A stretch of 7,269 nt of DNA from Holosporales bacterium. GTDB taxonomy: Bacteria; Pseudomonadota; Alphaproteobacteria; RUG11792. This document shows positions 1-6,056 of this stretch, piece by piece. A program made the position numbers and the translations under genes. The notes under the pieces were generated by a model that was not told where the DNA came from, searched no databases, and saw only the letters and a list, made by a program, of their open reading frames with translations. Each line of letters starts with the position of its first letter. Position 1 is the stretch's first letter. The stretch lies in contig JAITIT010000024.1 in NCBI GenBank assembly GCA_031279295.1, positions 1 to 7,269 on the forward strand. Reading direction: 5' to 3'.

Positions 1-174
1 ATCTGTACAGTTCCAAGCGTTCCTCCCACAGGATGGACCGTCCCTAAGTCTCTCCCCACATGGTAGACCGCCCCTAAGCCTCTCCCCATCTGTACAGTTC
101 CAAGCGTTCCTCCTACAGGGTAGACCGCCCCTAAGCCTCTCCCTATCTGTACAGTTCCAAGCGTTCCTCCTACA
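1..174. repeat. Degenerate 57-nt tandem repeat (30-nt A block + 27-nt B block)
   Basis: Three copies of a 30-nt block that begins ATCTGTACAGTTCCAAGCGT start at 1, 88 and 145. The copies at 88 and 145 are identical and the one at 1 differs at a single base. Between them are 27-nt blocks centred on GACCGCCCCTAAGCCTCTCC at 31-57 (diverged), 61-87 and 118-144; the last two differ only at their first and last bases. The order is A-B-B-A-B-A. The missing A between the first two B blocks has left only the three bases ACA (58-60), so a 27-nt internal deletion is likely. All steps are multiples of three, so reading frames survive gain or loss of units. The near-identity suggests recent expansion. The array may continue left of the window. 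Confidence 0.9.
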
Positions 175-367
175 GGATGGACGTATCATTTTCTTGTGGC
201 CTGGCAAATTGCCATTGGATGGAATGACTGTTACGCTAGGTAACGGGGATGCGCTGTCCTTTGTCGGTAATGCCTTTCCCGCACGTAGCATGGAAGCATG
301 TAATCCCCATCCGTGTAACGTGCGTCTGTTGGACCTTAGTGGGTTACCAGATGTCCCCAGAGGTTGA
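2..367 (+). CDS. Partial hypothetical protein with 19-residue tandem repeats (3' end only)
   Basis: One frame stays open from the left edge for 121 codons and ends at TGA 365-367. No start is visible, so the N-terminus lies outside the window. The first ~58 residues are repeats that alternate SVQFQAFLLQ with GRPPLSLSL-like blocks. The last block, DGRIIFLWP, looks like a diverged member of the second block, which favours this frame over the other frames that the repeat also keeps open. The unique C-terminus (about residues 59-121) includes LPLDGMTVTLGNGDALSFVG and a short CNPHPC motif. I do not recognise a family. Alternating hydrophobic residues hint at beta strands, which is inference. The end overlaps the 3' end of the convergent lipoprotein gene by 32 nt. 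The alternative is that this is repeat DNA with chance open frames; the two competing minus-strand frames are shorter. Confidence 0.55.
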   Translation, partial: SVQFQAFLPQDGPSLSLSPHGRPPLSLSPSVQFQAFLLQGRPPLSLSLSVQFQAFLLQDGRIIFLWPGKLPLDGMTVTLGNGDALSFVGNAFPARSMEACNPHPCNVRLLDLSGLPDVPRG

Positions 368-1475
368 TTCCGTCTGGTACGATTTTGTCTCGTAGTGTGT
401 CGACTAGCATTATGGTTTGTGTATCCCCTTGCTGGATGTTATTGTCCTCCATGCTAATATAGCTTATTATCTGATCGCTAGACGACGCGACGGCTGTTAC
501 CAGCGCCTGGATTCCTACGCCGGTCATTCCTGTGGAGTCTAGTGCTACAGCTCGAATCGGCAGTCTGCTGATTGCGTCGGCGATGAGTATCGCTCCTTCA
601 TCTCCTGTTGGGTTATTTCCGAGGCCTACCACGTAGACCACGTTCGGGTACCGCTGCATCGCGGCTAACAGTATAGCGAGTCCTCGAGGAGTGATTCGAT
701 TTCCCCGGAGATTCAGTGTGATGCCTGCCACTCCGGTAGCTTCCAGCATCCCTATCCATTCGGCCAGCACACTGATGTGATTGTCGTTCAGGGATCGCTC
801 GGTCAAGTCTACGTACCTGGTCAGCTTGAGTAGGCTTATGTCCTTGCCCTGAAGTTCTGTCCTCAGTGCGGTGACCTCTACGGTTTCTAACGCATCCAGC
901 CCGGCATCTCCGCTTCCATTTCCAAATATCGCTTGTGCTGCTGTTCGTCCAATGGCTCCGATTGTCTGTGCGACTGTCGCGCCGGTCCGTTGGCTTGTTG
1001 CCCCGTTTGTCTTTCCACCGGGTTCTTCAGCCCTTCCCTGTGCTCCGGCGGTGGGTTGTGCCATTCCCGTAATAGCTTTGAGTCCACCTCCTGCTATATT
1101 GAGCAATTGTGCAGCCGTCGAGCTGCTGGCCGTTGTCTCTGCTGCGCCTCCTGTGGTATTTGCTCCGCCTTTGATTGTGCCAACCTTTCCGCTTGTCGAG
1201 GGAATGCTCCCCGCCGCTATTCTCTCCATTGTACTGGGGCCGTACCCCAGTGTGCCGGTTGTTTTTCCGGCGACAGTACCTGGTTTATCCGAGGACTCAT
1301 GTCCTGTTACGGTCTTACCGCTCTCGTTAGCTGTCCCATTAGCGGTTCCGAGTCCGCCTTTTAAGGCGGCGCCTACACCACTGACAATTCCACCCAGGTT
1401 TAATGCCATGCAGCCGGTGGTTAACAGTAACGTTATTGTACAAATACCGCTGGCTAACTTTACGATATGTCTCAT
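336..1475 (-). CDS. Leucine-rich-repeat lipoprotein (putative, secreted)
   Basis: This 379-residue protein starts with a lipoprotein-type signal: a basic N-terminus (MRHIVK), a hydrophobic core (about 10-19) and TTGC with the candidate lipidated Cys22. Leu is at -4 and Thr at -3, so the lipobox is slightly off consensus. Residues 25-195 are low-complexity and rich in Gly, Ala, Thr and Ser, probably a flexible linker. Residues ~213-365 form about five ~28-residue leucine-rich repeats of the ribonuclease-inhibitor type; the clearest are ITLNLRGNRITPRGLAILL (252-270), VVGLGNNPTGDEGAILIADA and YISMEDNNI. The fold normally forms a curved protein-binding surface. By inference the protein is envelope-anchored and binds a protein, perhaps of the host. 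The ATG follows GAGG by 4 nt. A long opposite-strand ORF across this gene is a shadow of its GC-rich linker. Confidence 0.8.
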   Translation of the reverse strand: MRHIVKLASGICTITLLLTTGCMALNLGGIVSGVGAALKGGLGTANGTANESGKTVTGHESSDKPGTVAGKTTGTLGYGPSTMERIAAGSIPSTSGKVGTIKGGANTTGGAAETTASSSTAAQLLNIAGGGLKAITGMAQPTAGAQGRAEEPGGKTNGATSQRTGATVAQTIGAIGRTAAQAIFGNGSGDAGLDALETVEVTALRTELQGKDISLLKLTRYVDLTERSLNDNHISVLAEWIGMLEATGVAGITLNLRGNRITPRGLAILLAAMQRYPNVVYVVGLGNNPTGDEGAILIADAISRLPIRAVALDSTGMTGVGIQALVTAVASSSDQIISYISMEDNNIQQGDTQTIMLVDTLRDKIVPDGINLWGHLVTH

Positions 1476-1506
1476 GCTGCCTCGCTAGCAAATATTGCTC
1501 ACAACT

Positions 1507-1534
1507 ATTAAAAGCATAAACTGCAATGCGTTAA
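1507..1534 (-). promoter_or_regulatory. Candidate promoter of the LRR lipoprotein gene
   Basis: Read on the minus strand, a -35-like TTAACG (1534-1529) is followed after 16 nt by TTTAAT (1512-1507), which matches 5 of 6 bases of the sigma-70 -10 consensus. Transcription would begin near 1500 and give a leader of about 25 nt before the ATG. The -35 hexamer is poor, which is usual for promoters that need an activator, and a CtrA-like box overlaps it. Confidence 0.45.
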
Positions 1535-1545
1535 TATTTCGTTAA
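1531..1545 (-). promoter_or_regulatory. CtrA-type box TTAA-N7-TTAA
   Basis: The + strand reads TTAATATTTCGTTAA, an exact match to the TTAA-N7-TTAA full site bound by the alphaproteobacterial response regulator CtrA. It overlaps the proposed -35 of the lipoprotein promoter, the usual place for CtrA activation. The motif is near-symmetric, so control of something on the + strand is also possible. The surrounding AT-rich stretch raises the chance of a random match. No ctrA gene is visible in this window. Confidence 0.45.
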
Positions 1546-1608
1546 TTTGAGTAAAAACTTTATGTCGATCTAGATTTAAGGGAACGGTAACATGATAAGC
1601 TATGTTGG

Positions 1609-1851
1609 ATGTGTGAGAATAAAGGAGATATTGCTGAGCGGCTAACCATAAGATCTCCACTCACAGTAGGTTCCATCATATTGTATCTTCATGCTGTTAC
1701 AGCGCTGAAGGCGGAGGAGAGGCCGTTCCTCGTCAAATGTGCCATTGAGCACATCCTAAACAGCTTCTCCGCTATTTTGGGTAAGACCAAACGGTATACA
1801 GCAGCAACGGTGATAACTCTACTATCTCTATGCTCTCATGCTCAAAAATAA
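1609..1851 (+). CDS. Doubtful small hypothetical protein
   Basis: This is an 80-residue open frame with no recognised family. It uses ATA, AGA, AGG and CTA codons as the valS gene does, which is mild support for coding. There is no good ribosome site before the ATG. An AAAGGAG lies inside the frame at 1620-1626, and the next in-frame codon that could serve as a start is ATT, a rare start. The middle (around [12 protein letters not shown]) is hydrophobic but too short and mixed for a clear membrane segment. It ends about 110 nt before rpsU, which has its own promoter. It could equally be a decayed gene or a chance ORF. Confidence 0.3.
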   Translation: MCENKGDIAERLTIRSPLTVGSIILYLHAVTALKAEERPFLVKCAIEHILNSFSAILGKTKRYTAATVITLLSLCSHAQK

Positions 1852-1876
1852 TACAGATGATGGTGGTATTGAGCGG

Positions 1877-1906
1877 TTGCAACAAGGCGAGAATGCGTGA
1901 TAGAAT
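1877..1906 (+). promoter_or_regulatory. rpsU promoter (extended -10)
   Basis: TTGCAA (1877-1882) and TAGAAT (1901-1906) are 18 nt apart. The -10 element matches 5 of 6 consensus bases and is preceded by TGA, giving the extended -10 form TGN-TAGAAT. The predicted start near 1913 leaves a leader of about 50 nt before the rpsU ATG. Confidence 0.55.
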
Positions 1907-1915
1907 TGGCCAAGC

Positions 1916-1934
1916 ATCCTGCATTGGGCAGGAT
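1916..1934 (+). promoter_or_regulatory. Hairpin at the 5' end of the rpsU leader
   Basis: ATCCTGC (1916-1922) and GCAGGAT (1928-1934) form a perfect 7-bp stem with a 5-nt loop. It would lie within a few bases of the predicted transcript start and 18 nt before the rpsU ribosome site. No T-run follows, so it is unlikely to be a terminator. A 5' stem that protects the mRNA, or a control element, fits better. This is inference from the sequence alone. Confidence 0.4.
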
Positions 1935-1964
1935 TTATTAATTGGAGTAAATGAGGTGTATGGC

Positions 1965-2168
1965 ATGGAAGTAAGTGTCAATGATAACAATGTGGACCAC
2001 GCACTCAGGATACTGAAGCGTAAGATGCAGAGAGAGGGGGTCTACAAGGACATGAAGATTCATTGTCACTACGAGAAGCCATCTGAGAAGAAAGCCCGCA
2101 AGCGGATGGAGGCAATTCGTAGATCTAGGAAGATGAGACGGTACAGCGAGAGGGAAAAGCGCATATAA
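1965..2168 (+). CDS. rpsU: 30S ribosomal protein S21
   Basis: This 67-residue protein has the S21 family pattern: a short N-terminus with [19 protein letters not shown], then [20 protein letters not shown] and a very basic tail. S21 sits on the 30S platform near the 3' end of 16S rRNA and helps initiation. Length and motifs are normal, and the MQREGV...[10 protein letters not shown] form is typical of Alphaproteobacteria. The start is the ATG at 1965: a GAGGTG ribosome site lies at 1953-1958 with 6-nt spacing, and homology begins exactly there. The same frame is open upstream to 1830, but that stretch contains the promoter and the leader hairpin and is not coding. The gene appears to have its own promoter, and valS downstream has a separate one. 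Confidence 0.95.
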   Translation: MEVSVNDNNVDHALRILKRKMQREGVYKDMKIHCHYEKPSEKKARKRMEAIRRSRKMRRYSEREKRI

Positions 2169-2222
2169 TCCCCCCACATCGATCATCAATTCACTTCATA
2201 TATCTGTGCTGGAGAGATGGCC

Positions 2223-2252
2223 TTGATAGTCAAACCGTAGCCTGTATATAAT
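2223..2252 (+). promoter_or_regulatory. valS promoter (sigma-70 type)
   Basis: TTGATA (2223-2228) and a perfect TATAAT (2247-2252) are separated by 18 nt. Transcription should begin near 2259, leaving a leader of about 53 nt before the valS ATG. This is the closest match to the sigma-70 consensus that I found in the window. Confidence 0.7.
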
Positions 2253-2298
2253 GCTCCAAGTCCCGATCGAGTCGGAGCGTGTTCAAAAACCATGACGG

Positions 2299-2305
2299 AA
2301 GGAGA
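2299..2305 (+). promoter_or_regulatory. valS ribosome binding site that fixes the start
   Basis: AAGGAGA, with GGAG at 2301-2304, lies 7 nt before the ATG at 2312. A GTG at 2279 is in frame and would add 11 residues, but it has no such site and the added residues do not look like a ValRS N-terminus. The ATG at 2312 is therefore preferred. Confidence 0.8.
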
Positions 2306-2311
2306 AGTTTG

Positions 2312-4618
2312 ATGGTGGCGCCGCAGCTGGATACGACGTACGATCCGAAACAGTTCGAGCAACAGATTTATTGCAGTACGCAATCACTGTTTTATCCGGA
2401 TGATACAAAAGGACCAGCTTATACTATTCTCATGCCTCCCCCTAATGTGACTGGTAGATTACACGTGGGACATGCCCTGACGTACACAATCCAGGATATA
2501 CTCATAAGATATTATAGGCAAAGCGGCTGCAACACGCTGTGGCAGCCTGGAGTAGACCACGCTGGGATAGCGACACAGCTGGTAGTAACCAAGGAACTCG
2601 AGGCAGAAGGAATAGACATAAAATCCCTCACGCGAGATGAGCTAATAGACAAGATATGGGAGTGGAAAGAGAAGTCTGGCAGCACAATAGTAGAGCAGCA
2701 GAAGACGCTGGGGTGCTCAGTCCCATGGAGCCTATCAAGATTTACAATGGATGACAGGTTCAGCTCTGCCGTTACCAAGGTGTTTGTAACACTTTATAAG
2801 GAGGGTCTGATATTCAGAGATAAGAGGCTCGTCAATTGGGACACCAAACTCAAGACAGCGATATCTGATCTAGAGATTCAGAACAGAGAAGAGGTAGGAA
2901 CCCTCTGGCACATAAGATATAAAATAGCTAACTCAGACGAATATGTTGCAGTAGCTACAACGAGGCCGGAGACTATGTTTGGCGATGTGGCAGTGGCAGT
3001 GCATCCAGACGATAGTAGACACCAACACCTCATTGGCCTGCACGTAGCGATTCCGTATACCGATAGGACTATTCCTATCATAGCAGATAACTACGTCGAT
3101 ATTGAGAAGGGAACTGGATGTCTCAAGGTTACTCCAGCTCACGATTACAACGACTTCGCCATCGGTAGACGCCACGGCCTTGATGCCATCTCGGTAATAG
3201 ACAAGGATGGACATATGGCGTGTAAAAATGTTCCCGATTTTCTCAAGGGGGTATACCTCAAGAAAGCGAGGAAGATTCTCATAGAGAAGCTGACTGGAGA
3301 TGGACTGCTAGCTGGCGACGAAAAGATAACACATACCATTCCATACGGCGACAGATCCGGAACTGTGATTGAGCCACTCCTTACCGACCAGTGGTTTATC
3401 GATGCGAAGACCCTGGCCCAGGAGGCGATCGAAGTTGTTGAAAGGGGTGACATCAAGTTTTATCCCGAGAAGTGGGTGAACACGTATCTGGAGTGGATGC
3501 GCAATATTGAGCCATGGTGTGTATCGAGACAGATAGTGTGGGGACATCAGATTCCCGCCTGGTATAGCCCGGATGGAAAAATATTTGTAGAGGAGGATGA
3601 AGAAACTGCAGCAGTGCGCGCAGAAGAATACGGTATCTCCAGGACACACCTAATCAGAGAAACTGACGTCCTAGACACATGGTTCTCGTCTGCGCTATGG
3701 CCTTTTGTAACGCTTGGATGGCCTGAAGAAACACCAGCCCTTAGGATGTACTATTCCACGTCTGTGTTAGTCACTGGCTTTGATATCATATTCTTCTGGG
3801 TCGCTCGGATGGTAATGATGAGCCTCCACTTCATGAAGGAAATACCGTTCAGAGACGTTTATGTCCATGCCTTGATCCGAGATAGTGAAGGTCAGAAGAT
3901 GTCGAAATCTAAGGGGAATGTGATCAATCCACAAGACCTTATGGAGGAGTACGGCGCCGACGCGTTGAGATTTACTCTAGCGTTCATGTCTGTTCCAGGT
4001 AGGGATATCAAGCTAGGCAAGGACAATGTCAAGATCAGTAGAAACTTCATAACGAAGATCTGGAATGCAGCTAGGTTCCTACAATTCAAGGGAGTACAAT
4101 TTTGTGCTGATGAGCGAGTAGAAGTCAGCGGAAAGATTAATAACTGGCTTGTGGCGAAGCTCCAGAAATTCCGGGAAACAGTCAGCCGGGATGTACGAGA
4201 CTACCGGTTCGACTATGCAACACGGAACATCCAATCATTCCTACGAGACACATTCTGTGACTTCTACGTTGAGACGATGAAGCTTCACGAGGACGAGGAT
4301 ACTAAGGCCATCGCTGGCAAGGTGTTTGCGGAGTTTCTAAGGATCGCTCATCCATTCATTCCATTCGTCACAGACTATCTTGCACAGGCGCTTGGCATCG
4401 GTGATTCACTGATTCTACGAGGCCCTGAGTCTGATATCCTCCGGACCACATCGTCAAGTGATGACGAGGCAGAGGTAGACCAGTTTGTCGAGCTGCTACA
4501 CAATGCAAGATCAGCAAAGCAGTCTGGTGAAGGAGACGGAGATGAGTACCGCACACTCCGCGAAAAATTACACAACTGGCCTGGTGAGCTAGGTCGTGTA
4601 GCTACTGGTATTGTCTAG
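2312..4618 (+). CDS. valS: Valyl-tRNA synthetase, C-terminally short
   Basis: This class I enzyme attaches valine to tRNA-Val in the cytoplasm using ATP. In its 768 residues the HIGH motif is HVGH (51-54) within PPPNVTGRLHVGHAL, and the KMSKS motif is intact (529-533, followed by KGN). The editing (CP1) domain shows TTRPETM (216-222) and KVTPAHDYND (272-281), and WCVSRQIVWGH follows near 400. A helical anticodon-binding domain begins near 580. It is the classical bacterial type. Two oddities stand out. The usual (V)DWxRERF motif reads SVPWSLSRF, with Pro138 where Asp is usual. The protein also ends about 60 residues after the HPFIPF motif, so it lacks the coiled-coil tRNA arm of ValRS proteins that are usually about 860-950 long. 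I saw no frameshifted remainder downstream. The gene has its own promoter. Confidence 0.95.
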   Translation: MVAPQLDTTYDPKQFEQQIYCSTQSLFYPDDTKGPAYTILMPPPNVTGRLHVGHALTYTIQDILIRYYRQSGCNTLWQPGVDHAGIATQLVVTKELEAEGIDIKSLTRDELIDKIWEWKEKSGSTIVEQQKTLGCSVPWSLSRFTMDDRFSSAVTKVFVTLYKEGLIFRDKRLVNWDTKLKTAISDLEIQNREEVGTLWHIRYKIANSDEYVAVATTRPETMFGDVAVAVHPDDSRHQHLIGLHVAIPYTDRTIPIIADNYVDIEKGTGCLKVTPAHDYNDFAIGRRHGLDAISVIDKDGHMACKNVPDFLKGVYLKKARKILIEKLTGDGLLAGDEKITHTIPYGDRSGTVIEPLLTDQWFIDAKTLAQEAIEVVERGDIKFYPEKWVNTYLEWMRNIEPWCVSRQIVWGHQIPAWYSPDGKIFVEEDEETAAVRAEEYGISRTHLIRETDVLDTWFSSALWPFVTLGWPEETPALRMYYSTSVLVTGFDIIFFWVARMVMMSLHFMKEIPFRDVYVHALIRDSEGQKMSKSKGNVINPQDLMEEYGADALRFTLAFMSVPGRDIKLGKDNVKISRNFITKIWNAARFLQFKGVQFCADERVEVSGKINNWLVAKLQKFRETVSRDVRDYRFDYATRNIQSFLRDTFCDFYVETMKLHEDEDTKAIAGKVFAEFLRIAHPFIPFVTDYLAQALGIGDSLILRGPESDILRTTSSSDDEAEVDQFVELLHNARSAKQSGEGDGDEYRTLREKLHNWPGELGRVATGIV

Positions 4619-4952
4619 GAACAGTAGTACGGGCTACCCACTCCGCATCTAAGCTAGCCGCTATGATGTATAGCGATGTGCCCCCATTCCATCAACGCCA
4701 AACATATCTCACCCACATTAACTCTTCTTTAGTATCTCCCATATACCATGTCATGTAAACACCTTAAGGAAGATAAAGATACATCTACCTTACATAACAG
4801 ATACCAACCCTGGAGCACACACGAAAGCAGCAAGGTGTAGTGAGCTGGGCTGGTAGCGCATTCCAGTAGTTGTAATCCGCTGACGATTAGTGTTCAAATG
4901 GTAGCCATGTTGAGATTGTTTTCCACTTGCGCTGCGCCGTAGGCTTATACAG
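4619..4952. other. Intergenic stretch without a convincing gene
   Basis: These 334 nt between valS and the permease gene hold only short open frames with no ribosome site and no recognisable product. One of them, ending at the TAA near 4756, is open for about 50 codons across the valS stop in a different frame but does not resemble a ValRS tail. A hairpin lies at 4659-4675 and a CtrA-like near match (one mismatch) at 4718-4732. I found no clear promoter for the permease gene, although one must lie here unless transcription reads through from valS. Confidence 0.6.
4659..4675 (+). terminator. Possible weak terminator or 3' stem after valS
   Basis: CGCTAT (4659-4664) pairs perfectly with ATAGCG (4670-4675) around the loop GATGT, 41 nt after the valS stop. 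No T-run follows, so it would be a poor intrinsic terminator. It may instead protect the 3' end, or be chance. Confidence 0.25.
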
Positions 4953-6056
4953 ATGAACATGATGACGGTCAGAGCGCTGGTCCGTAAGGAGCTCAAGCAG
5001 ATCAAGAGGGATGTGAGTAACATCCTCGTTGCCATCGTAATGCCGGCGTTGATCCTGGCGATATTCGGATATGGGATGTCGTTTGACATCAAGAACATTA
5101 GGGTCGATATCGTACAGCAGGACTCAGGGAAGACCGCAAACGACTTGGTCGACTTATACGTTCACTCAGAGTACTTCGACGTGAACGTAGTGCGATCCAG
5201 TCAGGAAGCTGAGGGGCATATGGAGTCTGGTAGGACCATGGGTACCATATTCATTCCTGAAAATTTTTCTAGGAACGTGAGAACCGGAAGGAAGGCGGAA
5301 GTTCAGGTCGTAAGTGATGGTACCGATCCAAACACAGCGGCATACATAGAAGCTTATGCTTCCGGGGTATTCCATCGACATATATCCTCCCTCGCATTAT
5401 CAAAGGATAACGGCGTGCGTATCCTAGATAGGCTGTGGTTCAACCCAACCACTGGTTCCATCAATTTCCTAATGGCAGGTGCCCTGACCATGATCATCTC
5501 GATAGTCGGGACATTCCTGACGTCCCTCGTTATCGCGAGGGAGTGGGAAAGGGGAACGATGGAAGCCATGATTGCAACCCCCGTCTCGATCGGCGAGATC
5601 ATAATTTCTAAGGTTATTCCATACTTCGGATTGTGCCTTGTGTCTCTCGCCTTCTCGCTAACATACAGCAGGCTTGCATTTAACTCTCCATTCGAAGGGT
5701 CCATACTCGCGATGCTGTTGGTTTCATCGACCTTCATCACGGTATCTCTCCTGATAGGAATCCTGATTTCAACATCAGCAAAGGATCAATTCGTTGCAGC
5801 GATGGGAGCTGTTACAGTTACGTTCCTACCAACCTTCATGCTATCAGGATTCGTATTTGAGATATCGAGCATGCCGCTGTGGCTACAGCTTCTGTCATAC
5901 ATCTTTCCGGCAAAGTACTATGTATCGAGTGTCAGGACAATCTGTATGGCAGGTGACATATGGGAGATCATCATACGAGACTCGTTAGTGCTAGGGACGA
6001 TGGCAGCTGTGCTGCTATTGTTCCTCAAAAAGAAGTTGAGGAAGAATGTCGAGTGA
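4953..6056 (+). CDS. ABC-2 type transporter permease (YhhJ/YbhR-like exporter family)
   Basis: This 367-residue inner-membrane protein has the ABC-2 exporter layout. TM1 (22-43) is followed by a ~125-residue soluble loop (45-170), expected in the periplasm. A C-terminal membrane block follows, with segments near 171-194, 221-238, 250-273, 280-303 and 344-360. The family hallmark AREWERGTMEAMIATPVSIG (about 195-214) is present, as are LSGFVFEISSMPLWLQ and the FPAKYYV stretch. Such permeases pair with an ABC ATPase, and often a membrane-fusion protein, to export drugs, lipids or polysaccharides. Neither partner is in the window, so the substrate is unknown. The ATG at 4953 has only a weak ribosome site; ATGs at 4959 and 4962 are alternatives, and the frame is closed upstream at 4911. 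Its end overlaps ruvC by 11 nt. Confidence 0.9.
   Translation: MNMMTVRALVRKELKQIKRDVSNILVAIVMPALILAIFGYGMSFDIKNIRVDIVQQDSGKTANDLVDLYVHSEYFDVNVVRSSQEAEGHMESGRTMGTIFIPENFSRNVRTGRKAEVQVVSDGTDPNTAAYIEAYASGVFHRHISSLALSKDNGVRILDRLWFNPTTGSINFLMAGALTMIISIVGTFLTSLVIAREWERGTMEAMIATPVSIGEIIISKVIPYFGLCLVSLAFSLTYSRLAFNSPFEGSILAMLLVSSTFITVSLLIGILISTSAKDQFVAAMGAVTVTFLPTFMLSGFVFEISSMPLWLQLLSYIFPAKYYVSSVRTICMAGDIWEIIIRDSLVLGTMAAVLLLFLKKKLRKNVE

Noticed and set aside
1..174. CRISPR array.
   Set aside because: The blocks between repeats are themselves repeats (B blocks), not unique spacers.
1..200. Minus-strand frames through the repeat, one with an ATG at about 195, encoding NAWNCTD or VGGTLGTVQ repeats.
   Set aside because: They are open only because the unit is a multiple of three. 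One meets a stop just before the repeats and the other lacks a ribosome site, whereas the plus frame stays open well past the repeat.
871..1488. 205-residue plus-strand ORF rich in Pro, Ala and Val.
   Set aside because: It is antisense to the Gly/Ala/Thr-rich linker of the lipoprotein. Such low-complexity DNA keeps the opposite strand open. The minus-strand frame has a signal peptide, LRRs and a promoter.
1830..1964. In-frame upstream extension of rpsU to an ATG at 1830.
   Set aside because: S21 homology begins at 1965, where a good ribosome site is found; the extension would contain the predicted promoter and leader hairpin.
4619..4756. Frameshifted continuation of valS in another frame.
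   Set aside because: The open stretch (about 50 codons) does not resemble the ValRS tail or a coiled coil.
4810..4860. Possible small SRP RNA, suggested by GAAAGCAGCAAGG.
   Set aside because: The conserved helix with a GNRA loop closed by TCC/GGA is absent; only the AGCAGC string is shared.
4845..4910. tRNA-like string: GCTGGTAGCGCA resembles a D-arm, TTGTAAT resembles an anticodon loop and GTTCAAAT resembles a T-loop.
   Set aside because: The T-stem cannot pair, the D-stem has a mismatch, the anticodon stem spacing is wrong and no acceptor stem can be formed. At most it is a decayed remnant.
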